Shown in pieces: positions 50,709 through 63,404 of a stretch of DNA of 64,000 bases. Source of the DNA: Scleroderma bovista (Eukaryota; Basidiomycota; Agaricomycetes; Boletales; Sclerodermataceae); the NCBI GenBank assembly GCA_037178675.1, contig JAYMGJ010000325.1, forward strand, positions 62,001 through 126,000, read 5' to 3'. A program made the position numbers and the translations under genes. The notes beneath the pieces were generated by a model. That model was not told the DNA's origin. It searched no databases and saw nothing but the letters and a program-made list of their open reading frames with translations. Position 1 is the stretch's first letter. The number at the start of each line of letters is the position of its first letter.

Positions 50709-53700
50709 TTACTGGGTCTTCTTCTCTACAGCGGCATTTGCTGCTAATCTATTTTCTTCGGCGCGTCTAGCTTCTCTCCTCTCCCGCCCGCGTGTGATCA
50801 ACGCCTTAGGCTCAAGGTCCGCGAAGAGGTACTTGCAAAGCTTTTCTATAACCCAACAGCCAACGAAATCAACGATCATGACGCTCGTCAGCTTGAATTT
50901 AAACTGGGGGGGAGTGAGCCGGTAATAATGATGGGCCAAGGGTGCATCCAAACATACCATGTCATCCATTTCGACTATCTGAAGCCATCGGTTCAGTTCA
51001 GGGATGAAATCTGTCGAGCCCGAGAATGCGACAGTGCTTGCTCCGACAAGGCCCCAAAACAACTTGGAGTTTTCACGAATACCCTCACGAAATGGACGAC
51101 CCTAGCACAAAGCGTATCGATTGCCGAAGTCCCGAGATAAAATCATATTACTGACCTGGAAGTTGATGGCAAATGTAGAAACCTGTTGTGAAAGTCCCAA
51201 GAGATAAATAGCTGTGTTAAGTAAACTAGGCTCAAACTTCGCGTCCAAGTCAATTTCACCCGGTCTGGCGATCACAACGGTCAGCTTCCTTTTTCATCGG
51301 CAAAAACGTCCAACACAACTCACGGTTCGTAAAAGTGCGCAAGATTGGTGATATATACCAACGTGATGATGTGTAGTGCGAATTGGATCAACACAGACAA
51401 GAGGACGTAAAGGTTGAAGATATTCCCAAGCGGACGCTCACGAGATAGTTTCTCGACAGGCTGTATAATCACTGGTCAAACAACGTAATGCCAAACGTAG
51501 ATGACTACACACCCTAGCGCGGGAGATACAGAGGAAGCAGACGGACATCAACATGCCGCTGACAGTCACCTGGTAATCACCAAACTTGATACCATCGAGG
51601 TACTGCACGCTCAGGCTGTATGCGGTGATCAGGCAATTCAACGCCAAGATCTTGTACATCTGAATAGTGGCAACGAGCGTACAACGTCCTTGTCTAATGA
51701 TATGGGTGACTAACGGACATCAGCACATGCACATGCACATGGTCGGCGATGATAGCACTCACCCGCAGCGACATGTGATAGCTTCGAGGTGAATGGGGCT
51801 GCACAGGAGGCATCGCCGAGCTTGATTTGAGGTACATCTTCTTCACCTTCCATGTTAGCCAAAGCATCTGTCATCGTAGCCAAATCAAACTAGTGCATAG
51901 ATCAGCGATGGTCACTCATTTGAAATGAAGTTCCAAAGCTACCTTCTCCATCGGGTTCTTCTTCCGCGCAGCTTGCAGATCTGAAGCTGCCTTCTTTTGA
52001 GCTTCTACGACGTCAGGATACAAATGGGCAATGGCTGGGGGGACGGGTGGTGGAGGCTGTCCAAAGCGGGCAGATATCTTGAGTTGACTCTCGTATACTT
52101 TCTTAAATCGTTCAACTTTGTGATGTTCTGCAATCTTCTGCAGGTCTTCGGGAGTTCCATCCAACAATGCAATGCCGATATGGGCTTGCTTAAGCGCTCC
52201 AACATCGTTAGTACCGTCACCAGCCATGAGAGTGACATATCCCAGCGTCTTTAGACTTGTGAGGATGAACTCCTTCTGAGCAGGGGATACGCGAGCATAG
52301 ACCCAGGTATTCTGGACTAGATCATTCCAGCTAGAAGTGAATTGAAACTGTTTCATAGCTGCACCCGTAATGCAGATGTCGTATTGGTCGAATAGCGATG
52401 TGTCTATGGGTTGAGTGGGGTCGGCAAAGATAACCTTGCTTTCATCGACAGTGCGCCAAACAAGATCTAACAAATACATTAAGAAAGTGGAACCCCATGA
52501 AATTGGGTACACCCACCCTTCTCGTGTGCTGCGTTCTCCTTGAGATCCAGTATTAAAACGTCTCGATCAACGATGTCCACGTCGCGAGCGACATGCGCGG
52601 CAGTCAGCGGGTTATCGCCAGTTATCATAATGCACTGCAAAGCGGTTCAGAGCCGACCCAAAATGTATTGGATCATCAACACTTACTCGATGCGAAGAGT
52701 CAGCCAGCATCTTGAGAGTAGCAACAGCATCCTCCTTGAGGGGACAATGGAAAACCAAAAAGCCAGCGAATGCCAACCCACTCTCTACATCCTCCCGTGC
52801 CAACTTGTTGATCTAAAAATGCACCTAGTATCAGCAAAGAAAGTGTTTGGAATGAACACGATGGCACCTTGTCGATTGACATTGGCTCAATTTCCTTCGT
52901 CCCAAGAGCAAGAACACGGCTACCCCGTCTACTATACCATTTGTACGTTGCGTCATACCATTCAGGTACCTTAGCCAGCATGGTTTTAATCGTTTCTGGA
53001 GCACCTTTTACCGCCACAAGTGACCTGCCGTTTGGAAGGGTGGACACTGTGGACATCCGCTTGAGTGCGGAAGAAAACTGAAAACGACGGCGAATATAGA
53101 GCTTAGAAGTAACAGGTGCCTTGTTGGATAAAGGCGCGATAGAGTCACCTGTCTCGAATGAGAATATGTAAACAACAAAATCAATGCAAATGCAAACCTT
53201 GCGATATTTGCCATTGAAGTGCCTCCAGAGTAGTTTTCTCCATAGGATCCCCGACAATAGTGCCATCATCTAGACGTACCAAGGCATGTGCTGCAGCCAA
53301 GCAAAGAGTTGTTTGCTTTCCAGACTCCTTGACGTCAACTAGTTTGAGCTGATCAGAGGCACTGTGGTACCAGTGAGCACAAATCTGGTAAAGTACACGG
53401 CAACGCAATACTCACTCGATGCCTGCGATGCCTTCCAACACCAGGTTTTCCGCGGTGATCGTGCCCGTCTTGTCAAAACAACAAACGTCGACTCGTCCAG
53501 CGACCGGAATACGGAATGGTTCGGTGCAGAATATCGCTACAATATACCATTCAGTCATACATTCTCCGTGCATAGATAAATCGAACGTACCAAACTTGGA
53601 TAGAGCGACTAGGGATGCATTGACTGCAAGCGAAAGCTCCATGGGAAGCTCGGGAGGCACGACACTGGTGATTATAAGCACACAGTCCAGAAGGAGCTTG

Positions 53701-55273
53701 GATTTCTTCAAGTTTCGCTCAATGCCTACGTCGCGACCAGTTAAAGAGACGACCGGAAACGGTTGCGATACTGACCTTTGACCCAAACATACCAACTTGC
53801 AGCGATGGCGAAAATAAGTAAGAACCCGATGAACAGGAATGATTCCAAGTTGTTTGCGGAGACCCGCTCAGTGGAGAATATCATGGTTCGAACCAGCTGA
53901 CCCTGAGCGGTACCAAAGCCAGTGCGTAAGACTACTCCAAGGCATCCACCATCAGGGGTACCGGCGGACACATCGCCCTGACCTATTACACGGAATTTAG
54001 CTCTGACGTTGATGGCACGGGTGAAGGTTGACTTACTGGTTGGACTTGCCTGAAGCACCTTAGTACCACTGAATAATATGGCATTCTTATGTGTACCATC
54101 CACATCGAGCTTTTCAGAATTGTCTAGAAGCTGAATCGATTCCTTGAGGAGAGGCGTCGACTCTCCGGAGAGCATCGCTTCGTTTACGATGCATGTACCG
54201 TGGACAAGCAAAATATCTGCCGGAACCACAGTTTCAGACTGTAGTCGGGCTGCGAAACGGGTTAGACCTATAAACAGGCAGAAGGCGTATAGATGATACT
54301 AACCGACTGAAACCACATCACCTGGAAGAAGCTCATCTGTTTGGATAACGATCCACTGGGAATCACGGAGGCATCGAATAGGATAAGGTGCAACAGACAT
54401 CGTTCTGAACTCCGTCAATGTTTTGAGTCGCTGGTGAAGTGTCAATCTGGTGATTTAGCTATCTGTCACCACTGAACATACCTGCCATACAACGGTGCAC
54501 TCGAACACCACAAGCATAAACAAGGTGAACAAACTATAGTACCAATATTCATCGAGACACCAAAGAGCGACGCAGAATATCTGGAAGACGAAAAATGGAG
54601 CAGTGGCATGTTCACCAAATAGCTCAGAGAACGATGGTATGGGGATATTAAATTCATTCTTGCCATACAGAGACTTGAAAGTGGGGGTTTGTTTGGTGGC
54701 AAGACCGGAAGGTGCGAGGAATTCGGACAATGGGGGACGCAGAGAGGACGGATAAGGCAAACGTGTGAAAGTTACCGGGGATATGCTTGAGACAACGTAG
54801 GTGTCCCGCTGATAGTTGAAGGTGTATGACATAGGCTCGGACTTGATCCGCTTGACAAGGGGCACGATCTCGCCCTGACCACGATGTGGGAGAGGAACTA
54901 GACGGACGCAGTCAGCCTCCTCTACAGAGGCAGCCTGTGAGGTAGAATAAGGATATCTGGTCTTCTATGAAACGCAATAGAACGTGCTTACCTTGCGAGT
55001 GGTTATCCAAACCTTGGCTGCGGTGCTCCACCGGGTGACCAGGAAGCTGAGTGCATGACTAGCACCCAACAACACGCAAAACAGAAAAGTCCATTCCTCG
55101 CTTTTTATCCAGTCATCGTATCTGACATGATATGCATAGGCGAGCAGAGGATAGAAAGAGAGGAATGGGAGCGTGTAGATGTGGGTATACCATGGGAGGG
55201 CGACATGTAATGTTGCGCGGGCAATTTCAGGGGACTCCACCTCAAAGTGCACCCTATTTCGCTTCCCATCAGA
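50709..55273 (-). CDS. SPF1: P5A-type ATPase, Spf1-like (ER membrane)
   Basis: Multi-exon gene. Two in-frame ATGs are possible, 55309 and 55273; I chose the latter ([20 protein letters not shown]) because the following block is where family similarity starts. Landmarks in order: [50 protein letters not shown], the actuator [11 protein letters not shown] and [11 protein letters not shown], then the P5A signature [19 protein letters not shown] in membrane helix 4. The phosphorylation motif [38 protein letters not shown] and the hinge [20 protein letters not shown] follow. C-terminal membrane helices end in a basic, Ala-rich tail ([20 protein letters not shown]). Spf1 removes mis-inserted tail-anchored and signal-anchored segments from the ER membrane and affects ER lipid and Ca/Mn balance. 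All catalytic motifs are intact. Confidence 0.92.
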
Positions 55274-56523
55274 CATTGCACACAATTTTGCAAAGGAATG
55301 CACGTACATGTCGTGCAGTGCGACGTAACTTCAGCAGGTAGCAAAAGTACTGCTGTCAATGACGTGGCCGCGACAAAAGTGATGTAGAGAAATTGAAAAT
55401 AGAGCCAGCTGACGAAAGAAAGGAAAAATGGCCGTGGCCCTGCTCGATGGGCTCGTTGGCGACGATGGGATCTTGTTGGACGTGTTTGGGGCTGGATAGA
55501 AATGAAGACGCGAAGAACCGCATTGAAAAGTTGGATGGATGTGCTTAGTAAGCAAGAACACTGCTCCTTTCTCGACAAATCGTGACTTTAGTATTTACCC
55601 TGCACAAGTCTGTCCTTTGGATCAAGATATCATGTAGCCACGAATACTGGTGTGTTGTTTCCGGCTAAAGCAACCCGGAAACTTCATTTAATCAAGGACT
55701 ATGAACGCAATCGAAGAGACACGAACCAAATTGGCTCGCTGAGCTAATAGAAACAAGAACAAAAGACCTAAAGTTCTTGGGGACTGCACCGAGCCTTGCA
55801 CTGCACTGGTATGTAATCTTACACCCCCACGACGAATGCCTCAGTGTCCTGGCCACATGCAACAACATCTTACTCGTCTGCGACTGAGCGTCAGAATTTC
55901 CATTGGTATGTCGTATTCCTGGATGGTCGACTAATCCCAGGCCATCATGCTGACTGGAACTCTTCGCAAGCTATGCGCGTAGGCATGGAGCGGACTCTCC
56001 ACTCGTGTCCTCTACTAGAGGAGTGATTATGAGTGGAAAATGTCGTGATGTACACTGTACAGCATCTTTCCCACCACCACTGTATACTCCCTCGAATGGA
56101 TCCAGGTAAATAGTAGACTCGGAGATGTGCACACACCGTCGAGTTGTCCGATGTGCCAGTTTAGCGCTATGTTTTGTGCAAGCCACTGCCGCTATGACGG
56201 TGTGGTTCCCCACCGTCGACGTATCGTCACCTTATTCCAATTCAGCCCGACTGCTCGCGATCCCTTTGCAAACGCTCTCAAATCTTCCTCTAGTTTAGGC
56301 CCATCTGAAAGCATGTGTTATGTGTGTTATGCGCACTAACTTGTTGGTTGCTAATCCATGTTGTTTGTGTGCTAGAGCAGGAAGCTGACAACAGTACAGT
56401 CTTAAGTAAATTACATGACTCGGCCTATTCATATCTACATGTGAGAGGCAGAAAATGACCCATTGCAAGTACACCTTTTTCTGAGAGCACCCAGGTTGGA
56501 CCAATGTCCGGTTGTCTAAGGAC
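55274..56523. other. Intergenic region between the Spf1-like ATPase and the P-loop gene
   Basis: About 1.25 kb, including the Spf1 promoter. Short plus- and minus-strand frames (60-90 codons) carry no domain features. Nothing else is recognised. Confidence 0.5.
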
Positions 56524-57321
56524 TCAAACTCTGGCTATGTCCTGCAATAGACTTTGCACGGCATTGTACGCTATATCTGGCTCGTCCCGGAAATTTTGGC
56601 GGAACATTGAAGCGTTCCATTTAGCATGCAATGAGCCTGTTGCAGTTTGCAGCCTTGGATAGTGCCTTTTGGCAATTCCAGAGCCAGGAATCAAACCTCT
56701 GTCCATAGTCGGGACGATATAGACCCGTCCTGGGACGCTACATTTTCGAGGAAACGTTTCCGCGAACGTATCGAGGTGCTTTTGGATCAACAAGCCTCGC
56801 TCATCCGGATTTCCAGCCAGGTTATGAAGGTAGAGGATGCCAGAACAGCGGCATCTCGAAAACCTATTATGGCAACGTCTTTAAGCTAGCATTGCTGCAG
56901 ATTTACCATCCTCACTTTGATGCTTTCATCCATTTCCGCATGATATCTTCAGCGTCAAAATCATGCTCTGTGTGGAATGATGGTGTATCGACGAGCACGA
57001 TGTTGTTCGGGAACTGTTCAAATTTGTATGTCCATGCCTGGACATCTTTGGTAGAGGGGTCTAGGCTCCGGATATTTCTGTGAGTTCTTCTGTCCTTGTC
57101 AAATGCACCCATGAACTAGCGATGGGTTTAGAAATGCTCTGGAAAGATGAATACAAGTTATATCAGTACCGTGCTCTTTCCAGCACCAGCCGCTCCAACC
57201 AGGCTGAAAATCTGGTTCAGTCGGACAGTCAAAACAAATTCAAGAATTCCATCACTTACAAAACTACGACGTCATGCTCCCCGATGCTTTGAGTCTTGGA
57301 TTTCCCGAGGATATTTCCCAT
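56524..57321 (-). CDS. Compact P-loop GTPase-like (G-domain) protein with an MGN N-terminus
   Basis: Four exons (57321-57260, 57203-57170, 57115-56916, 56863-56524), all phases consistent, 211 aa. MGNILGKSKTQSIGEHDVVV leads to the Walker A/G1 loop LVGAAGAGKST. Next is NIRSLDPSTKDVQAW, then the G3-like NNIVLVDTPSFHTEHDFDAE and an RKWMKASK helix. After it come GILYLHNLAGNPDERGLLIQ, RKCSVPGRVYIVPTMD and a final helical part (DEPDIAYNAVQSLLQDIARV). Such single-domain AIG1/septin-like P-loop NTPases form large fungal-specific families. A G4 specificity motif is not obvious (PTMDRG is in its place). The second residue Gly in MGN could accept myristate (inference). The acceptors at 57203 and 57115 were picked because nearer AGs break the P-loop frame. 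Confidence 0.8.
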
Positions 57322-58900
57322 TGAAAACCAGCAATGAGAGTGGATGGCAATCAGGTGAGCAGACGAAAGCAATACGACACGTGTGCAAACCCCCTTCGAT
57401 ACTTACTTAACATGCAAGCAGGCCCTTCGCCTCGTTGCGCGATGGGGATTGAATACGTAATTGTTCTTGAGGTTATATAGTATTGACATGTTGCAATGAT
57501 AGTATTGGGGAGTCTAGGTCGCTGACTAGCCTGTCGTCGCTTTGACTCTTACAGTGCCAGGAGTTGACTGGCTGTCTCGAGTCATGCACACCATATAATT
57601 CACAGTGTAGGTAGCAGGGCACTGGAAGAGGAGACTCACCGCGCGTATCTGTAGCCCTTGACCCTGGTGGACTGGTGGACTAGATGGCCAAACAGCGTGT
57701 GCACATGTGTTCCCGGTCAAAGCACCCACCATTCGGCACAATTGAAGGCAATCTTCAAAATATTATGAGTGGTTTTGAACATATTTTCCCAGCAGCGAAC
57801 AAGGTTTGCTTAGCGCAACATGGTTGCAACGGACTCGTTTGTTAAAGATGACGTTGAAGCAGCCATTCGAGTCAGCCCTCCACAAATCACAAGATGTAAG
57901 ATCAAACAGTCGATTTCATCCAGTCGCTGTGACTTTTAGAGATCCCGCTAATACTTGTGCTGGTAGCCTCATGGATCAGAAACGGGACGAAATGGAACCT
58001 GTTCTTAAGTCTCTTTACTGCTGCCTCCACCTGTGAACACTGAGTTACTAACACACTCTTTTATTTACCCACCTCTGTAAGTTTCGGTATTGGTTACGTT
58101 TGTGTATCTGGTAACCCATACGATAGTTTTTCTGAACCTTCAGCCCCACCAAGATGGTGTCATGGTTTAAGTTCAGTTCCCTTCTGTAGTTCTCATTAAT
58201 ACAGCAAACCACGATCCTCTCGGCCAGTCCTCGCTATTTAGTCAAGCTAAGAATTCCACCGACAATGACGAGTCCTCGTAACTGCCCGAAGGCCACCAGA
58301 AATGGCTCTCCAGAGCCCTCTTACTGCACTAGAATTGATTCAATGCCCGGTGCTTACTCTCCATCTGTCCATACGGCTAATTCTACCATTCAACCGCACC
58401 TACCACATTCTACTGACAATCTTGAGAGTCTCGAATCGATACCCGAGTAGTGTGATACCAAGAAGCTACCTTCAACCTCGGCCAACGGCCAACTCCAAGA
58501 TGCCACCCTGTGAGTGGGTTGCCCCAGCTTTAGGCCATCTTTCTAATAATGCTTGTGCAAACCATCAGCAATCCAAAATCGGATCATCCACGCCTGCATC
58601 TCACATTACTTCGTTTACCAAGGTCCCTCCAGGAGGAAATAGTGACACTTATTTTCCATCTAAGGTTGGCATCTCTGAGCACTGCTGGATGTTATGTATA
58701 ACTATACGAATCAGTCGCGGTCACATTTGTTGCATGCTCTTGCGAAATGGCAGATGCTTTGCAGCAGACTGGTTACTGGATTAGGTCGTGTAAACAAATG
58801 ATGTTAGTCGTAGTATCGATAGTATCATCGTGAACAGATGTGCCTAATGGAATGTGACTATGACATGGTATGTAAAGTGCCACAGATGGCTCAGCCGCAT
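57322..58900. other. Intergenic region left of the transposon, no supported gene
   Basis: About 1.6 kb. A few open frames of 60-160 codons overlap one another (for example plus strand 58302-58784) with no domain features. A short plus-strand piece after the ATG at 57820 (MVATDSFVKDDVEAAIRVSP) looks protein-like but runs into a stop at the only plausible splice. Not called as a gene. Confidence 0.4.
57473..57480 (-). promoter_or_regulatory. TATA-like element of the P-loop gene
   Basis: CTATATAA on the minus strand, about 155 bp upstream of the ATG at 57321. Position fits a core promoter with a leader of roughly 100-130 nt. Confidence 0.35.
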
Positions 58901-59423
58901 CAGACGACGTGCCGAGTGTGATGAGGCCTGGAAGTTGGGAAGGTCAAAGGGTATGAAGCAGCCCTGCACTATTGTCCTGATAGTGTGGTTTGCATTATGT
59001 ATCTGACACCAGAGTTCTGTATTCTCACCTAACCAGATCAGCCATCAGACGGTGTCAGACAGATCAGACAAATTACACACTTCATAACTTTATCCAAAGT
59101 TACGAACCACTAATTCATCTACCGTGCCTTGGTTTGGTGTCAGTCTCGGCTCCGAGAGGGGTATGTAGCCATTGGGTAAACTTGGGCATCTCCATGAATA
59201 GGTAAGCACAATGCACCTTAGGCAGCAGTTTTCGGCATCAATAAGGGTCTTTCAGATATATATTTTGTGACATAAACAATGTGCCTAAGAGATAAACCAT
59301 CCGCGCCAGCATTTCCCGATTGGTCCTAAGAATAGATTGGAGAATCATCTGGCGAACCCTTGCTATATGCGGTCTACTTCCTTTCCGTCTTTACCCCGCC
59401 TCACCTTCCCCTCGCCTCCCCGC

Positions 59424-59555
59424 AACCCTTATCCTGCCATCTCGAGAGCGTCGCATTCGCTTCCAACCCTCATCCCGCCCTCTCTAGAGCATTGCATTTG
59501 CTCCCTTCCCTCATTCTGCCGTCTTGCGAGTGTTGCATGTACTCCCAACCCTCTC
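59424..59555 (+). repeat. 41-bp degenerate tandem repeat, about 3.3 copies
   Basis: Successive units start CAACCCTTAT, CAACCCTCAT, CTTCCCTCAT, CAACCCTCTC, spaced 41 bp. Each ends in a GCAT(T/G)-x-GCT/ACTC block. Units differ at several sites. The array is pyrimidine-rich on the plus strand and lies in the left flank of the transposon, between the two CAGAC-rich clusters. Confidence 0.7.
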
Positions 59556-59754
59556 GCCTCTATGTCCCTCAACATAACCGTCCTTCTAGGGGTCGGTCAT
59601 ACTTTCAGGTGTATCTCATGTGTTACAGTGTGTCTTTTTCTCTTCATTTTCTCTGTGGTGACATGCATCCCCCTCCTGGGACTCGCCATGCATTGCCCAC
59701 ATCAGCAAATTGTCATGTGTCTGAATGTCCTGAGATTCATCTGAGTGACCTGGG

Positions 59755-59940
59755 TGTCTGACCATGCCTGGAAAATGTCTGGGGTCAGGTCACACTCTGG
59801 AGCCAGGTCTATCAGACAGAATTCATACTCAAGTGACAGGTGTGATGACAGACATAATTCCAGACAGTTTCAGGTCATGTTCAGACACCATCAGACCTAT
59901 CAGACCACATGTGTTGTCCAGACAATGGACCAGACTCAAG
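59755..59940 (+). repeat. CAGAC/GTCTG-rich subterminal repeat cluster
   Basis: At least ten occurrences of CAGAC or its complement within about 190 bp, often as TCAGACC, CCAGACA or TCAGACA, immediately downstream of the transposase stop. Similar motifs recur near 59040-59075. Probable transposase binding sites (inference from CACTA-type elements in general). Confidence 0.6.
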
Positions 59941-59961
59941 GCACTTGGATGGACAATGGAA

Positions 59962-62900
59962 TTAAAATACAAGCATGTTTGCATGGTGGTCAATGTACTT
60001 ATTAACATAGTAAGCCTGAAAGGCATCTAAAGATTCAGAGAAATGGAGGTCAACAGGAGTAAATTCTCTGCCATAAATTCCTATAAGGTGTGCACCCCGT
60101 ACCACCGAATCCAGAGAAATGACACTTTGGATGTGATGTCCATTGTCATCCACTTCTGGTGCCACGACCCACATGCCTGTCAGCTCATCCGGCTCATCAG
60201 CAACTGGGACAAACCAATCAACCAATGCGCACGAGTAGTGACATCCCTCATGTACACAAGAGAAGAACAGGCGCACCCTTCCCACCATCAGACTACGAAA
60301 GCCCTCTGTATCCATACCTCCCTTAGCCACATATATGCAGTCATAACGTGGGGGGCCTCCTTGCCAAGATGGCGTTGCACGTATTATTTCGCGGCGCATA
60401 CCCCCTACACCTGACTGATTGCTTGGTGTGTAGAACGTTGCCACAGCAGAGTAAAATACCCGAATATTTCTTTGAAAAGGAGGGCAGACACGGAGGTCTA
60501 CACGATCCCTTGGTATCTCGGCATCAGGGTTGACTTGGTCATAGAGGAAACGGCGGATTGCCTCTTGCAATCCCTGGAGATCAAGACAGTCCGCCACATA
60601 TGAGACCATACCAGACACACTATACACTGCACATATAGTATGTCAATCGCACGGGCAATCATATGGAAATGACGGACGCACCTGGGCGAGATGCTAGCTT
60701 GACTGTATATGTTGCCGGGTCGTCATCTACTGCCCCCCCTTCGTCATCTTCTACGTCCACCCTTACAGCCTCCATTCCATCTGGGAGCAGTGGTCCATCC
60801 AACATGCCGCACTCCATGAACCATCTTCGAGCTGCAGCTAGCTTGTTGAGGCATTGATTGGTGACCAGCATCTGTCCGAGCGCATTGAATCTGTTGGAGC
60901 GTTGCCATGGTTCCTTCACGGCCCTGATGTGCTTCGACTCTGTAATTGATGAGCACAACCCGTTGGGCGCACCAAATAATTCAATCAGTTCATGGTAGTG
61001 AACCATGGCATGTTGACGCGGGAGGGATAAGTGCACTCGTACGCCAGTCGTTATAAAAATGGCACGTTCTTGATGGAAGCGATGCACAGCTGCGTCGATT
61101 GCATCCAGCGTTGCTTCATTAAGGACGGAGCGCCGGACCAAATAACAGAAATCTAACAGTGCGCTCAGCGCACGCACCATGCCTGGGGGCACATGGCCAG
61201 CTATGGCTGGCAAGTATACCTCACCATCCACAATATCAGAGATATACTTATTTGATATGTGCACGATCACTTACCTTCATTAGTGCCTTCGAATCATCAC
61301 CGGTCCACTGTTTGAACCCGCGGCCTTCCGGAAAACGGCGCAGCGCAGGAAACGGTGGTGCAGCAGCAATCCTAATGCATGCTTCAGTGAGGTTGGCTGC
61401 AGATTATGATCACTTACCTGCGGTCAATGTCTGCAATAATTTCACTGGCATGCTGTTTTCCATGCTCGAGCTCCAAGTAATCATTGATCCAGGTGACGAC
61501 ATGGTCTTTGAACATGCCCTTAATCAATTGATGAAGCAGGTCTGGTGCGATAAGTTCATGGATGTCTGCGCGGGGGAAGTCCGAAGTAAAAGGCTAGTAG
61601 ATTCTGGTGAGCTAGGCTGGAAAGAGAAGCAAGAAGCGAACCCACGCACCACAATGTCATGGATGATGCCATAGTCGTTTGATAGCGTTTGGGGGTCAAG
61701 GACATCAAGAAGCGCCTCAGTAAGTTCGTGGGACCGACGGCCACCGCCGCCATCCAAGTTATTGTTGCAGGCAGTGCACCTGATGCAGATGGTAAGTTCA
61801 ATCGAATAGAGCAACACGCTGACTTACCGTGGACACCAACCTTGCACTACACCTGTCAACAACACCTGTTCAGGATAGTCGGTGATGTAGGGGCCAAGTC
61901 CGTATATAACCCGACGAAAATGCCCATCTGGACACAACGTGACCGCAGGCACAGTCATGTGCGGCTTCAGTGAGTCCAACACAGCCGCAATGGAACTATG
62001 GAAGAGCTGGCGGCAAAAACGGCGGAATGCAAGATCATTTTTGTGTGCCTCATCAGCTACATTCGAACAGATGAGTATGGAATGGAAAAAAAAAGTGATA
62101 GAACAATAGACATACTGACTCTTGGGAATGGCGAGAAATGCGAGAATTGTGACGGCATCACGGTGTGCCCGGTGGACATTGTTGTGTATGTTGCCAAGTG
62201 AGATATAAAGCGGGTAATATTCTGTGTTCCCTGTCGCAACCGATACCGTAGTCTTGTCACTGCCGAGGACTACCGGCACAAACATTGCGCCATGCGTGCC
62301 AGCATCCTTCGCAATCATGTCCTGAGCGCAGTAAATTTGGTGTCAACCACTTGAATGGCAATTAGACAGGAACTACTTACTGACTGTTCGAACGCCCACT
62401 GGCCAGACATCAAGTCGCACACTTCACGTTTCCCATCTTCGTCGACGACGACTTTGGCGGCATAATCAATCTCGCCTTTGAAGTCGGGGTTTGCAAGCTG
62501 GTGCTCAAGCACCACCTTTGGATCACGGTACCATACGTCGTACTCAGCAGTCATCCAAGAAGGGGGTTCACCATCAGGCATTGCACCCAAATACGTCACG
62601 GAGAACGATTGCCAAGGGGAGTCACCATGCGTTGTAGCGTCGATCGTATCATACATATCCTTGTGTGAGTGAAAAGGCGGATCCTTGTCATACATCGCAG
62701 CCATGATGGCCAGCAAGTCGTCGATCTTCGCGGCTGACATCTGTTCACGACTGTACAGGAATTCAGCCAGTTGGAAGGCCGCCCTACTCTCATAGGGACT
62801 GTAGTCGTCTGGAAGGGGACTTGGGTTCGGAGATGGTGGAGAGCCGGGTGGCAAATAATGTCCAGCACGATCGCACGGAGTTCCTACATGGCAATGGTAA

Positions 62901-63226
62901 GCCCTTGTATTGGGTGTGTCGACAAAATTAAATATACCGTCAAGTAAGGGGTGATAGCTCACGTTCCGACCTCGAGGATGTTGCCCAGCACCTATGTTGG
63001 GTTCATCCGGCCCGGGGGGATCCATGCCATCTGGGAAGTCGTAGTCTTGATATTGTTCAACCACTTCGAGACAGACGGCCGGTTGCGGACGAATCCCAGC
63101 AGTGGGGTGCCGCCTTTGTATGTGCCGTTTCACACCACCCCGAGTCGAACACGACTTGGCGCAGCTGTTGACACCACAGACAAAGACTCTGTGGCCAAAC
63201 GGGCGTTCTGGTGGGCGGCGAGGCAT
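59962..63226 (-). CDS. Plavaka-type transposase with an N-terminal zinc finger
   Basis: About seven exons, frame intact throughout, roughly 950 aa. It begins MPRRPPERPFGHRVFVCGVN and has a C2H2-like finger (CGVNSC...HIQRRH). Family landmarks follow: YHPLLDG, AGHYLPPGSPPSP, FQLAEFLYSREQMS, SPWQSFSVTYLGAMPDGEPP then SWMTAEYDVWYRDPKVVLEH, and MSGQWAFEQS joined to DMIAKDAGTHGAMFVPVVLG then SDKTTVSVATGNTEYYPLYI. Then HRAHRDAVTILAFLAIPK, GWCPRCTACNNNLDGGGGRR, PFTSDFPRADIHELIAPDLL, HGKQHASEIIADIDRRIAAA, FKQWTGDDSKALMKVYLPAI, GHVPPGMVRALSALLDFCYL and a C-terminal Gln/Asp-rich part. The Plavaka name is from recall of this motif order in mushroom genomes. The 45-62-nt introns all have clean sites, and no stop or frameshift was found, so it may be active or recently so. 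Confidence 0.85.
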
Positions 63227-63404
63227 GGGGATTGCACTTGTTTATCGCCCAGCAGGCCGCGCCATCTAGGCTGTCATTCGGAGTAGAGATGTCATATATG
63301 AACTGTGCAGTTTTAACCTACAGTGGCTGAGGGAGAAAAAAAAACAAACAAACACGGAGACGACTTGGTATCCCCAACATACCTCATAGTCGCATATCGC
63401 CGAC
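63227..63404. promoter_or_regulatory. Short divergent promoter between the transposon genes
   Basis: Only 178 bp separate the transposase ATG from the start of the plus-strand partner gene, so both must share this segment as promoter. It contains an A-rich run (nine or more A near 63332-63340) followed by AAACAAACAAAC. Confidence 0.5.

Noticed and set aside
57820..58036. Short plus-strand piece beginning MVATDSFVKDDVEAAI
   Set aside because: The only good donor-acceptor pair creates an immediate stop codon, and no further exons are found.
58302..58784. 160-codon plus-strand frame left of the transposon
   Set aside because: Overlaps a second frame of similar quality, has no domain or conserved composition, and is not supported by splice sites.
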